43,092 bases of DNA from Alteromonas confluentis (GTDB lineage Bacteria > Pseudomonadota > Gammaproteobacteria > Enterobacterales > Alteromonadaceae): positions 1 through 43,092 of the forward strand of contig NZ_MDHN01000016.1 of the NCBI RefSeq assembly GCF_001757105.1, written 5' to 3'. The position numbers and the translations under genes are program-made. Below the pieces are notes generated by a model. The model saw nothing but the letters and a program-made list of their open reading frames with translations, searched no databases and was not told the DNA's origin. Each line of letters opens with the position of its first letter. The first letter of the stretch is position 1. Shown here piece by piece: positions 28,770 to 38,319 of the stretch.

Positions 28770-29328
28770 AAATTAGCCCTTCGCCATTAACGCATACACC
28801 CACCGTGGACTTGCCAGTGAATGAAAACCGACAGCCATTGCCTGAAGCACAAGATGCCCCCGCAGTTAGCGGACGACCCGCATTATTAAACCCAATGTAC
28901 ATGGGTCTTGAAGCGCCTTCATCTACGCCGTTCATTGTAATACCAAGGCCCTGCATTTCACCGGCACTGGTACGCAAATAATCAGGCGCATTAAATTCAA
29001 TGGAGGATGAACATGAATCAGAAGCCGAGGCTGCACTCATGTTACTCACGGGAGGACCGAAATTTTGAGTGCCAGGGGAATAGTTAAAGTTCAGCCGGTA
29101 GCAATAGCCGTCACGGGTATCATGCATCGCCTGCATCTGAACATGCCTCAACGCGCTATGCAGGCGTTTCTGCAACAGATACTCGTCATACCCTGCGCCC
29201 TCATCCATACGCGTAATGGCCATTGCGGAAATAATGCCAAGAATCGCGATGATTATGATGAGTTCGACCAGGGTAAACCCCGACTGAACTTTACCAGTAG
29301 GGCCAGCGCGCCCTACATTTTTTTTCAT
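28759..29328 (-). CDS. mshC: MSHA minor pilin MshC
   Basis: A 189-residue prepilin with leader KKNVGRAGPTGKVQSG before FTLVELIIIIAILGIISAM. The C-terminal domain holds Cys residues near 160, 167, 178 and the end (GEGLIYEC), likely disulfides. Located directly after the major pilin mshA, as in other MSHA loci. Confidence 0.9.
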   Translation of the reverse strand: MKKNVGRAGPTGKVQSGFTLVELIIIIAILGIISAMAITRMDEGAGYDEYLLQKRLHSALRHVQMQAMHDTRDGYCYRLNFNYSPGTQNFGPPVSNMSAASASDSCSSSIEFNAPDYLRTSAGEMQGLGITMNGVDEGASRPMYIGFNNAGRPLTAGASCASGNGCRFSFTGKSTVGVCVNGEGLIYEC

Positions 29329-29340
29329 TTAATTGTCCGG

Positions 29341-29838
29341 TTAGCAGCCGCCAGTTTCCAATGTGATGACTGGTGCAACATTAGCGCCGGTAGATTCGGT
29401 GAAAATCAGTTGGCAGGCGCTGGCAGCTGTTGCGTTATAGGCCACACCCTCAGGTGTCACTACAAACTGACCCGCAGCAGGCGTATCAGCTGTCAGATCC
29501 CAGTCCGCATCGTTCAGTTCAATCCATTGATTCAGAATACCAATGTTCGTTGTTGTCTCTGCATCTGGATAACCAAAGTCAGTTTCTACTGCGTTACCAT
29601 TAATGGTAACCCGTGATGTATCGTCGCCAGCGTTTGCGTTATTTTGCTCACCTGCAATTGCAGATTTCGCATACACCAATTGCATACCGCTGGTCATTGC
29701 TGCTTTTGCGCCTTGCAGGGTAGATGCGCGCGCATCACCTTGTAAATCAATGAAACGCGGTGCTGCAGTAACCGCTAAAATACCTAAAATGACGATCACA
29801 ATGACCAGTTCTATTAATGTAAAACCACGTTGTTGCAT
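29341..29838 (-). CDS. mshA: MSHA major pilin MshA
   Basis: A 165-residue type IV pilin with short leader QQRG and mature N-terminus FTLIELVIVIVILGILAV, then RFIDLQGDARASTLQGAK along the spine helix. Two Cys residues near the C-terminus (about 142 and 165, the last residue) can form the D-region disulfide. It makes the pilus shaft for surface attachment. A good GAGGT ribosome site lies before the ATG. Confidence 0.94.
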   Translation of the reverse strand: MQQRGFTLIELVIVIVILGILAVTAAPRFIDLQGDARASTLQGAKAAMTSGMQLVYAKSAIAGEQNNANAGDDTSRVTINGNAVETDFGYPDAETTTNIGILNQWIELNDADWDLTADTPAAGQFVVTPEGVAYNATAASACQLIFTESTGANVAPVITLETGGC

Positions 29839-29894
29839 GCTCAGTACCTCTGACTTGGAAATTAAACTAAATGTATTATCGGCTATTTCAACGG

Positions 29895-30530
29895 CTAGTT
29901 GGTTATGAGTTGATCGTTGTTGTTAGTAAAAACAATAACCTGACCTATCCGTGAGTCGTATATAAATCCATTTCCCTGAGAGTTATCCACTGGCGCACTG
30001 TTAAGATTCTTAATGGTTTGACTTAAGTAATAATAGCACAAGTCATTACCACCAGAGCCTTGCCCCGTGCGGACTGCGGTGTAGTAACGGTATCGCTCCG
30101 TTGGTACGTTACTCCATATCGATGTGATGCTGGGTGCGCTCTGCATGATCAGGCTGAACACACTCTGGCAATCCGCATCGGTCATATTGGTATCTTCCGA
30201 ACTTCCATCATTTAGAAGTTGTCCGGTTGGATAACCAGTATCTCTGTCAACGCCCACCTCAACACCGTCGAGGGTGACAAACGTTAAATTTGAACCACCG
30301 TTTTCTTCCGGTCTGGCATCGAGCTCCCATTGCGCACGCACCAAACCCGCGCCAGTGGCAAAGCCACCAGCAACACCCTCAACGGTGGCGTTTTCGGCAT
30401 CTTCGGTGACATCCAGAAAACGCGGAATCGCTACAGCAGCAAGAAGCCCCAGCAAAACAACTACGATTGTCAGCTCAATGAGCGTAAAGCCCGCCTGCTT
30501 ATCGACGCGTTGGATAGGCTGCGTTTCCAT
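29895..30530 (-). CDS. mshB: MSHA pilin-like protein MshB
   Basis: A 211-residue pilin-like protein when started at the ATG at 30530 (METQPIQRVDKQAG), which has TTTGGAGAA upstream; a frame extension to 30587 overlaps mshF and is unlikely. The prepilin site precedes FTLIELTIVVVLLGLLAAV and the helix RFLDVTEDAENATVEGVAGG, close in style to MshA. A Cys pair lies at about 128 and 164. Confidence 0.9.
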   Translation of the reverse strand: METQPIQRVDKQAGFTLIELTIVVVLLGLLAAVAIPRFLDVTEDAENATVEGVAGGFATGAGLVRAQWELDARPEENGGSNLTFVTLDGVEVGVDRDTGYPTGQLLNDGSSEDTNMTDADCQSVFSLIMQSAPSITSIWSNVPTERYRYYTAVRTGQGSGGNDLCYYYLSQTIKNLNSAPVDNSQGNGFIYDSRIGQVIVFTNNNDQLITN

Positions 30531-30573
30531 GGTTTGATTCTCCAAATGGTAAAATTTTTGGCGTACGGACAAT

Positions 30574-31089
30574 TTATTCATCGTCATAAATCACGTCGCC
30601 GCGAAAAATAGCGTAATCAAAGTAATCACCGCTACTCAGACTAAATCGACAATAAGAATTGTCGGCTCGCCCTTCGCCTTGTGATTCATCATAAAATTCG
30701 CCGCGCACCCTGAACCCATCGACTTCCATCGGTTGGTGCAACAGCATCTGCCAAACCCGCTGACATCCTTCCGACGAGGCGTTCACTTCAGGCCACCCCG
30801 CCAGATTCATCGCCACAGGGCTGCGATCGGTTTCTTTTCCATCACTATTGTAGTGCACCAGAATAATTCGCTGCGGACGCCCCTCAGCTTGCCACTGCCA
30901 ATGAGACGTAATGGCCGCATCTTCAAGCGCTTCGCCCCGCTGATGCAGAATTTGCCCTTTCAGGTTTGGCTCGCTCTCGTAAAAATAGATGATAAACGTG
31001 GCCATCAATATGGCGAAAACCAGGGTCGACACAATGCCGATGTACATTTTCCGCTGTTCGCCTTCGGCGGTGTCGATACTTTTTCTCAT
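30574..31089 (-). CDS. mshF: MSHA biogenesis protein MshF
   Basis: About 171 residues from the ATG at 31089, which overlaps the mshG stop as ATGA and has an AGGGGGG ribosome site. One membrane helix (about 17-37, MYIGIVSTLVFAILMATFII) precedes a periplasmic domain with WPEVNASSEGCQRVWQML. Its role in assembly is not defined; it occurs only in MSHA-type loci. Confidence 0.82.
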   Translation of the reverse strand: MRKSIDTAEGEQRKMYIGIVSTLVFAILMATFIIYFYESEPNLKGQILHQRGEALEDAAITSHWQWQAEGRPQRIILVHYNSDGKETDRSPVAMNLAGWPEVNASSEGCQRVWQMLLHQPMEVDGFRVRGEFYDESQGEGRADNSYCRFSLSSGDYFDYAIFRGDVIYDDE

Positions 31090-32321
31090 CGGCCCCCCTT
31101 TATGGCACTCATCATGTCCCACATTGGCGAGAAGATACCCAGTGCCAACACCAGAACCATTCCGGCCACAAAAACTATAAGTATAGGCTCTATGCGAGCA
31201 GTGAGACTTTTCAAATCGTAGTCCACTTCCCGTTCATAAAAGCCGGCCACCTCGGCCAGTAGTTCATCTACCCGACCGGTTTCTTCGCCCACGTTTATCA
31301 TCTGCATGATCATTGGCGTGAACAGCCCACTTGCCCGGCTTACCCGTGTAAGGTTTTCGCCTTTTTCAATGCGCTGGCGCATTTCAATAATTGCGGCCCC
31401 CACATAAGCGTTATCGACCGCATCGGCCACAAGGTTTAGCGCATTGGTTAACGGCACCCCGGAATGCAGCATCATGGAAAAGCTGCGACTGAATCTGGCG
31501 AGCAAGGAGCGACGAATAATCTCACCCACGATGGGTAAGCGGAGTTTCATGCGATCCCACTTGTAACGACCGGTTTGTGTATTGATATAGCGGTAAATCG
31601 CAAACCCGATAATCGCAACGATAGCCACCAGAATGTAGCTGCGATGAATCATAAAATCCGAGATCGACAACAGCACACGGGTCATGGTTGGCAGTTCTGC
31701 ACCAAATTTGGCGAACATGGTGGCAAACTTAGGAATAACGAAAACGTTTAGAACGATAAAAGCCGCAACAATAGCGACAATAACGAAGATGGGATAACGG
31801 GTTGCAGCCTTGATTTGTTTGCGTGTTTCCTGCTCTCGCTCCAGGTACTCGGCAAGCTGCAAGAAGGCGGCATCAAGCTGACCGGTGTTTTCACCCACAT
31901 GGATAATACTGACAAACAGTTGGTTAAAAATATCGCTGTGAAGGTGTAGCGCCGATGACAAAGTACGACCCCGTTCAAGCTGCGCAATGACATCCAGCAA
32001 TGCGACGCGCATGCGCACGCTGCTACTGGATTCGGCTAAGCCACTCACGGCACGTAATATTGGAATACCGGCCCGGGTTAGCGAGTACATTTGCCGACAG
32101 AAAATCACCAATTCCTCAAGGGCAACATTCGGCGTATACCAGTGTACTTCCGATGATATCGCCGCCCCGGGGCTCGCCTCCTCCTTTGCCGACTCAATGC
32201 GAATAGGAACCACGTTACGGGCAAGCAACAGTTTTGCTACCGCGCTTTCGTCGGTAGCTTCAATAACGCCTTCGGTTAATTCCCCGGTGCGCTCGCGAGC
32301 GGTATAACTATATTTGGCCAT
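31086..32321 (-). CDS. mshG: MSHA inner-membrane platform protein MshG
   Basis: A 411-residue GspF/PilC-family protein with two related cytoplasmic helical domains (about 70-190 and 275-395), each followed by membrane helices. ELVIFCRQMYSLTRAGIPI and the INVGEETGRVDELL segment are typical. It forms the rotor or base driven by MshE. It overlaps mshE by 14 bases. Confidence 0.94.
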   Translation of the reverse strand: MAKYSYTARERTGELTEGVIEATDESAVAKLLLARNVVPIRIESAKEEASPGAAISSEVHWYTPNVALEELVIFCRQMYSLTRAGIPILRAVSGLAESSSSVRMRVALLDVIAQLERGRTLSSALHLHSDIFNQLFVSIIHVGENTGQLDAAFLQLAEYLEREQETRKQIKAATRYPIFVIVAIVAAFIVLNVFVIPKFATMFAKFGAELPTMTRVLLSISDFMIHRSYILVAIVAIIGFAIYRYINTQTGRYKWDRMKLRLPIVGEIIRRSLLARFSRSFSMMLHSGVPLTNALNLVADAVDNAYVGAAIIEMRQRIEKGENLTRVSRASGLFTPMIMQMINVGEETGRVDELLAEVAGFYEREVDYDLKSLTARIEPILIVFVAGMVLVLALGIFSPMWDMMSAIKGGR

Positions 32322-34053
32322 ACTCGCCTGTATCCTCAGCCTGCTCGGTATCGGTTCCCGCTTCAGCCACCATTTCTGATAGTTTGAGTACTTCGTCTAC
32401 CGAGGTCATACCCATTTTCGCGTAGGTTAGTGCGGCATAGGCCAGCGGTCGATAGCCTTTGCTGTCGCGTGCATGGCGGGCAAAACCCACGGTGTCACCC
32501 ACTTTTAGCGCGTCCATCATTGCATCATTCATTTCCAGCAACTCGAACACACCGATTCGGCCTTTATAGCCGGTCTGACTGCATTTCTGACAGCCACGGC
32601 CACGTTTAAACACCACCTCACCGATGTTCTCATCGACGTGTTTTAGCCAGAACAATTCCTGAGAAGTGGGCGTGTAAGTTTCTTCGCAACTGTCGCAAAT
32701 TCGCCGAACCAGACGCTGAGCAATTACGCCACGTAGAGCACTGGCCGCCAAATATCCGGGTGCGCCCATATCCAGCAGACGAATAGCGCTGGATAAGGCA
32801 TCGTTTGTGTGCAAGGTAGACAACACCAAGTGACCCGTTAATGCGCCGCGCAGACCAATTTCAACAGTCTCCTGATCACGCATTTCCCCCACCATGATGA
32901 TGTCAGGGTCTTGACGTAAGGTTGTGCGCAGGACACTGGAGAAAGTCAGGTCGATTTTTGCATTTACCTGCACCTGATTAATACGCGGCAGACGATATTC
33001 CACCGGATCTTCAACGGTGATAATTTTGCGCTGCGGTTGATTCAGTTCACTCAATGCACCATAGAGCGTGGTGGTTTTACCTGACCCCGTGGGACCAGTA
33101 ACCAGAATCATACCGTGAGGACGTTGCAATAAGGCCCGGAATCGATTGAGGATAGCCGTTGGCATGCCAGTTTGGTCGAGGGTGAGTACTCCCGCCGACT
33201 GATCCAGCAAACGCATAACCACAGATTCCCCTGCCTGAACCGGCATGGTAGATAAACGTACGTCAATACGATGACCTTTCACTTTGACCTGTGTGCGCCC
33301 ATCCTGAGGTAAACGCTTTTCCGAAATATCCAGCCCGGCCATGAGTTTAAGGCGAAGCACCAGAGCCGCTGCAATGTTGCCCTGAGGAATTACCGTTTCT
33401 TGCAACATGCCATCAACACGCTGACGGATACGCAGTTTATTTTCATCAGGCTCGATATGAATATCTGATGCTTTGGCAATCACCGCATCGTCAAAAATAG
33501 ACTGCAGGAGCCGTGAAACCGCGGTGTCCTGCTCTTCTTCAACCCCGGCGCTTAACGTGAAATCATCGGTTTGCTGATATTCTTCTGCAAGTTCGGTGGC
33601 GAATGAAGCAATTTCATCGGTTTTCCGATAGTGCGTGTCGTAGGCATCATAAAGTTGCGCTTCGCTGACAACGGCAGTATCGAATGGCTTAGTTAGTAAT
33701 TCAGAGAGATTATCCTGAGCGTTAAGGTCTGCAGGATCGCTCATGGCCACCAATAGACGGTCGCCCTTATCCTCAATCACTAAGGCACGATATCGTCGGG
33801 CCTGTATTTCAGGTAAAAGTTTTACCGCATTGGGGTTTACCTGATACTGCTCCAAATTAATCAGCGGCACATTCAAGTGACGTGATAACAACTCCAATAA
33901 AGCTTGCTCTGACACCAACCCCATGGATATCAAAGTAGCCCCGAGCTTACGGCCGGTTTTACGCTGTTCTCCCAGCGCCGAAACCAGCTGTTCGTCTGAG
34001 ATCAAGCCATTTTGTACTAACAGATCGCCTAAGCGTATTTTCGGCTGATTCAT
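32308..34053 (-). CDS. mshE: MSHA extension ATPase MshE
   Basis: A 581-residue GspE/PilB ATPase. The N-terminal MshEN domain shows both c-di-GMP binding motifs, residues 7-30 and about 36-59, with the standard five-residue spacer, so pilus extension is probably c-di-GMP dependent. The motor domain has Walker A at 320-328 (GPTGSGKTT), the Asp box, Walker B and His box (STLHTND), and a CxxC...CxxC zinc site near 475-520. It is immediately followed by mshG and preceded by mshN (3-base gap). Confidence 0.95.
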   Translation of the reverse strand: MNQPKIRLGDLLVQNGLISDEQLVSALGEQRKTGRKLGATLISMGLVSEQALLELLSRHLNVPLINLEQYQVNPNAVKLLPEIQARRYRALVIEDKGDRLLVAMSDPADLNAQDNLSELLTKPFDTAVVSEAQLYDAYDTHYRKTDEIASFATELAEEYQQTDDFTLSAGVEEEQDTAVSRLLQSIFDDAVIAKASDIHIEPDENKLRIRQRVDGMLQETVIPQGNIAAALVLRLKLMAGLDISEKRLPQDGRTQVKVKGHRIDVRLSTMPVQAGESVVMRLLDQSAGVLTLDQTGMPTAILNRFRALLQRPHGMILVTGPTGSGKTTTLYGALSELNQPQRKIITVEDPVEYRLPRINQVQVNAKIDLTFSSVLRTTLRQDPDIIMVGEMRDQETVEIGLRGALTGHLVLSTLHTNDALSSAIRLLDMGAPGYLAASALRGVIAQRLVRRICDSCEETYTPTSQELFWLKHVDENIGEVVFKRGRGCQKCSQTGYKGRIGVFELLEMNDAMMDALKVGDTVGFARHARDSKGYRPLAYAALTYAKMGMTSVDEVLKLSEMVAEAGTDTEQAEDTGEYGQI

Positions 34054-34056
34054 GGG

Positions 34057-35358
34057 TTACTCCGAGAGTTCGCTTATTCGCTGGCGAATAAAAGTTTCAA
34101 CATCATCATCCAGTTCCTGTAACCGGAGCGCCTTTTGATAAGCCTGCACAGCCATGTGGCTTCGATTCGTTTTATCTGCCGCTACGCCAAGTCCCAGCCA
34201 CCAGCGGGCATCGCCTGGCTGCAAGGCCACCAGAGTATTGTAGTCTGCCAGGGCGGTTTCAAAGCGTTGCTGTTGCTGGGCAAACCCGGCACGAAAGCCA
34301 AGAAAGTCGGTATCGTTGGTCAGTGCCGGCTCGCGAATCGCTTCCCAAGCCAGTGAATGCATGTTTTGCTGCACATACAAACGCCCCAGCATCAGCCTGA
34401 CACTGGTGTTCGCCGGAACCTTGATCAGAGTTTGTTCAAGTAGCTGTTGTGCCTGCTCTATCTGACCTTCAGCGAAATACACAGAGGCGAGTTTTTTGCG
34501 TACGCTAATGTTATCGGGCTCTCGCTGGGTGAGCTTATTAAGTAAACGAATCGCTTTCCGGGTGTCGCCGCTTTTCATCGACCGGTCAATTTCGTCGCGT
34601 AGTGTTGCTTCCACCTCTCTGGGCGTCGCTATGGCCACTTTCATGGTAGCTGGCTTTTTTGCAATCGCATCCGCTTGAGGGGTTGGATTTGCCGGCGGGC
34701 GCCGTTGATTTTCGTCTTTGCTGGCAAACACGATCAGCGGCCCATCCTGGGCATCATTAAACTGGTTGGCCTGTGCGGCGCTTACGTTGCTGGCAGTCGC
34801 GTCGGGGGATTCTGCTACATCTGCCTGTTCTGTTAGTTCTGTTAGTTCTGTTTGTTCTATTTGAATTAATGGCTGCGATTGCGATGTATTTTCCACCGCT
34901 ACCAAACCTTTGCTTCCCGCTTCCGGGATCAGCACTGGCTCGTTATTTTCGCTTGTAGGCTTCACTTTTCGTACCGGCGACTCACTGTCAGCATTAAAAG
35001 CAATACCACTATTCATATTCAATGCGGGTTGAGTCACAGCTTGTGCGGTGCTATCAGTACTTGCAGCAGTTTCAGCACTTGAACTGTTATTTATAACTTG
35101 CTGTGGCGCTGCAGCTGCATTGGCCACCGACGCCGGCACCGGGTTTGATACAAACGTGCCTGCGCTCGCCGGTGTTGGATTGTCAGTAAATGTCATCCAG
35201 CTCCACACTAAAGCCGCAATGAGCAAAATGCTCAACACAACAATGCGCCAAACCGGTAACGACGACCCCGTCGACGATGAAGGATGGTAATTTTTGCCGT
35301 TGGGATTCTGGCTATTTTGTCCTTCTAGATCCCGCAGCATTCTATTGATTACACTCAC
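34057..35358 (-). CDS. mshN: MSHA biogenesis TPR protein MshN
   Basis: About 433 residues from the GTG at 35358, chosen because AGGAGG lies 6 bases upstream and it overlaps the mshM stop as GTGA. One membrane helix (about 37-55), a long acidic, Thr/Glu/Ala-rich periplasmic linker, then TPR repeats (about 260-420; for example ASVYFAEGQIEQAQQLLEQ). The linker contains three tandem 9-base repeats (34828-34854). MshN probably bridges platform and secretin. Confidence 0.87.
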   Translation of the reverse strand: MSVINRMLRDLEGQNSQNPNGKNYHPSSSTGSSLPVWRIVVLSILLIAALVWSWMTFTDNPTPASAGTFVSNPVPASVANAAAAPQQVINNSSSAETAASTDSTAQAVTQPALNMNSGIAFNADSESPVRKVKPTSENNEPVLIPEAGSKGLVAVENTSQSQPLIQIEQTELTELTEQADVAESPDATASNVSAAQANQFNDAQDGPLIVFASKDENQRRPPANPTPQADAIAKKPATMKVAIATPREVEATLRDEIDRSMKSGDTRKAIRLLNKLTQREPDNISVRKKLASVYFAEGQIEQAQQLLEQTLIKVPANTSVRLMLGRLYVQQNMHSLAWEAIREPALTNDTDFLGFRAGFAQQQQRFETALADYNTLVALQPGDARWWLGLGVAADKTNRSHMAVQAYQKALRLQELDDDVETFIRQRISELSE

Positions 35359-36269
35359 CAGCCGCCTCCTGTCTGCCACATCACAACCAATGAGACTGTG
35401 AGAAAGACAACGGTGGAAGCAGCAACCGCCCATCCCATGTATCGATTCATCACGGCACCACGGGTGGCTTCTGTGTCGTTAACAGCGTACTTTACGTGCT
35501 CCAATGACACTTCATGCTTACCCTCTCCGTAAGCCAGCATCAACGCTTTATGTGACACCACATTAATAAGTCGCGCGGTGCCGTGGCAGGCGGCGACCAT
35601 TGCTTTACATTGTTTGTGTCCGAATACGGGCGCGCCTTTATAGCCAGCAATCTGCAGCCGGTGATGTACGTATTGTTCTACCTGATCGGCATCCATCTTT
35701 CTTAGCTGATAGCTGAAGGTAATGCGCTGTCGAAGCTGGCGAAGGCGGGGCGAAGCTAATTTCTGATCGAGCTCAGGCTGTCCGAACAGCACCACTTGAA
35801 GGAGTTTCTTTGATTCGGTTTCTAAATTTGTCATCAGGCGCAGTGCTTCAATGGTGTCATCTGGCATCGCCTGGGCTTCATCAACAATGAGTACCACCGA
35901 CAGACCTTCCGACGCTTTCTCAATTAACTTGTCTTCGATTTGCCGGGTAAACTGCTGCTGATCACCACCTTCTTGCAAAACCACGCCAATCTCGGCCGCC
36001 ACAGCGCGACGGAATTCCTGTGGCGCCAACATAGGGTTGGGAATGTAAGCCGTGGGGAAATTTTCAGGTAGCTCGTTAAGAAGCTTGCGGCACAGTAGCG
36101 TTTTGCCCGAGCCCACTTCGCCAGTCACCTTAATAAAGCCTTCCCCCGCATCAAGTGCGGTTCGCAACACCTCCATCGCCTCGTTGTGGCTAGGCAACCC
36201 AAAGTAAAATTGGGTATTTGGTGTCAGGGTGAAAGGCTGCTCTTGCAGGCCAAAGTGGCTCAGATACAT
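35355..36269 (-). CDS. mshM: MSHA ATPase MshM (ExeA-like)
   Basis: A 304-residue AAA ATPase of the ExeA/GspA type: Walker A at 50-57 (GEVGSGKT), Walker B VVLIVDEAQAM near 130, sensor RLRQLRQRITFSYQL, and a C-terminal membrane helix (about 278-298). GspA-like proteins help insert the secretin through the peptidoglycan, consistent with its place beside mshL. Confidence 0.93.
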   Translation of the reverse strand: MYLSHFGLQEQPFTLTPNTQFYFGLPSHNEAMEVLRTALDAGEGFIKVTGEVGSGKTLLCRKLLNELPENFPTAYIPNPMLAPQEFRRAVAAEIGVVLQEGGDQQQFTRQIEDKLIEKASEGLSVVLIVDEAQAMPDDTIEALRLMTNLETESKKLLQVVLFGQPELDQKLASPRLRQLRQRITFSYQLRKMDADQVEQYVHHRLQIAGYKGAPVFGHKQCKAMVAACHGTARLINVVSHKALMLAYGEGKHEVSLEHVKYAVNDTEATRGAVMNRYMGWAVAASTVVFLTVSLVVMWQTGGGW

Positions 36270-36272
36270 GTT

Positions 36273-37946
36273 CTATTCCACGTATAACCAGTCTGCCATT
36301 TGCGAGCGGCTCATTTCGATTTGCTTGCTCCAGGTGCCCGGTTCAACCACCGTAGGCTTCAGCAGAATAATCAATTCTTTCTTGGTTTCCTGCTCACGTC
36401 TGTTTTTAAACAGATAACCCAATACCGGAATATCACCTAGCAGCGGCGTTCTGCTTTCGTTGTCAGTACGTGTTGTTTGCATCAGGCCGCCAATTACCAC
36501 GATTTCACCGGATGACGCACGGATCACGGTATCCGATTCTCTGATGGTGCTTTGTGCCAGTGGCAACACGATTTCTTCCTCATTAAGCGTGACCACTTTG
36601 GTCTGCTCTTCGGTTTCAATCACTGACGGATGCACATGCAGCAGCACGCTTCCTTTGTCGTCGATCTGCGGGGTAACATCCAGCGCAATACCAGAGAAAA
36701 ACGGCGTTAGCTCGATATTCGGCACCACGGAAGTAGATGCTGCGGTGATGGTATTCTGACTGGAAACATCGGTAACGAAGTATTCATCATCACCCACCTT
36801 TATCACCGCTTTCTGGTTATTGGTGGCAGTGACACGGGGGCTTGAGAGCACCTGCACATTACCTTGGGTAGAAAGCAGGTTCAGCACACCGGAAAAGTCT
36901 TGATTTAAGAACGATAAGCTCGTTACCCCACCCAAGCTGGCAGAAATGCTGTTACCCAATGCGGCGGCGCTGGAAGAGAAGGTTAAATCGGTACTGCCCA
37001 CGTTAGCGACAATCTCGTTCCAGTTTATTCCCTGCTGATAACCATCGTTTAATACCACTTCCAGAATGCGTGCTTCCAGTACTACCTGACGTTGCAAGTG
37101 GGTTTCGGACACCTGCAGGAAGCGCTTGATTGCACGGATCTCTGACGGTAATGCCCGTACTGTTACCAAGCCAGCCTGAGGCGTCACAAATACTGCACGC
37201 CCGTTATCCTTGCCCAGCATGGATTCAAGACTGGTTTGCAGATCATCCCAGAAATTGGTTTCTGTGCGGGTACTGATCATGGTGCCATTGTTATTGGCAT
37301 TCATGTTGTTGTACTGACTGCCGCCACCATTGGCATTGCTGCCGGCAAAGTTACTGAAATTGCCGTTGTTGTTACTCTGGCTATTTCCGCCATTTGCACT
37401 TTGCGACACGCCACCTGAGATAATGCTGGTTTGCGTGGCCCCATCGCGCTTCATCAGTAGGTAATTTACTGCAAACGTTTCTGTTCGCATACCTGCGGGC
37501 AAAATTCTGAACACATTGCCGGAGCGCTGAATATCAAAGCCATAGAGATCGGAAAGCAGCGCCATCGTCTCATCCAGAGAGACTTGTTTCAGGTCGAGGC
37601 TCACTGAACCCGTAACGTCAGGATGCACGGCAACGCTGTAAGGGGTTTCAGACACCAGTCCAGAAAGGAACTGACGCACATCTACACCTTGCGCATTGAT
37701 ATCGTACTTTTCAGGGCCTTGTAGTGCCGTGGGCATCGACGAACCTACCGGTTTGTCCAGCAGTGCCGAATTCACGGCATCCGGTAGCTTGTCTAACTTA
37801 CTGGCTTTTTCCTCACGGGCTTTCTCAGCATCCAGTTGAGCTTGCAGTTCCTGCTTCAATGAGCGTTCAACCGCCGACTCTTTAGGTGCCGACTGACAAG
37901 CACTGAGTACTATGGTGGCTAATAAGGTGATTGTGGCTTTACGCAT
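36273..37946 (-). CDS. mshL: MSHA outer membrane secretin MshL
   Basis: A 557-residue secretin with a lipoprotein signal (TLLATIVLSAC, lipid Cys17), an STN-type domain (about 75-155), an N1-type domain, and the C-terminal secretin core with VPLLGDIPVLGYLFK-like ending (RTPLLGDIPVLGYLF). It forms the outer membrane channel for the pilus. An Asn/Gly/Ser-rich stretch of about 55 residues (roughly 180-235) interrupts the N domains and looks like a flexible loop. Confidence 0.94.
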   Translation of the reverse strand: MRKATITLLATIVLSACQSAPKESAVERSLKQELQAQLDAEKAREEKASKLDKLPDAVNSALLDKPVGSSMPTALQGPEKYDINAQGVDVRQFLSGLVSETPYSVAVHPDVTGSVSLDLKQVSLDETMALLSDLYGFDIQRSGNVFRILPAGMRTETFAVNYLLMKRDGATQTSIISGGVSQSANGGNSQSNNNGNFSNFAGSNANGGGSQYNNMNANNNGTMISTRTETNFWDDLQTSLESMLGKDNGRAVFVTPQAGLVTVRALPSEIRAIKRFLQVSETHLQRQVVLEARILEVVLNDGYQQGINWNEIVANVGSTDLTFSSSAAALGNSISASLGGVTSLSFLNQDFSGVLNLLSTQGNVQVLSSPRVTATNNQKAVIKVGDDEYFVTDVSSQNTITAASTSVVPNIELTPFFSGIALDVTPQIDDKGSVLLHVHPSVIETEEQTKVVTLNEEEIVLPLAQSTIRESDTVIRASSGEIVVIGGLMQTTRTDNESRTPLLGDIPVLGYLFKNRREQETKKELIILLKPTVVEPGTWSKQIEMSRSQMADWLYVE

Positions 37947-37956
37947 TGCCTGATCC

Positions 37957-38319
37957 CTAAAACTTATCCGCGCTGCGGATACTAAACTTATTCGATGACG
38001 CTTTACCGACTGTAAGCGTAATTAATTGCCAGTTGCCGTCTTTCTGCTGGTTTAACACCACTGACTCTTTGGTTATTTTCTTCACCACCGCATCTGAGAA
38101 GCGGTCGCCTTCACTTACCAGTCGATTATTTACAATTGCCTGAGGTCGCTCGCCATTCACAAAAATGGCAGACACCTTGTAATTTGCAGAGGCCGGTTTT
38201 TGTGCATACGTCCCCTTGTAGCTGCGTCCTGGTCGGGTTGGATCGCCAGATGCCGCCACAGCGCCGGTTGCTAAAGCGAGTAGACTGACAAGAATGCGCA
38301 TGCTTTTTCTTTTAAACAC
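37957..38319 (-). CDS. mshK: MSHA biogenesis protein MshK
   Basis: A 120-residue exported protein with a signal peptide (ILVSLLALATGAVA) and a PilP-like body starting DPTRPGRSY. It starts at a GTG overlapping the mshJ stop, or at the ATG at 38301. It probably contacts the secretin MshL, like PilP. Confidence 0.85.
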   Translation of the reverse strand: MFKRKSMRILVSLLALATGAVAASGDPTRPGRSYKGTYAQKPASANYKVSAIFVNGERPQAIVNNRLVSEGDRFSDAVVKKITKESVVLNQQKDGNWQLITLTVGKASSNKFSIRSADKF

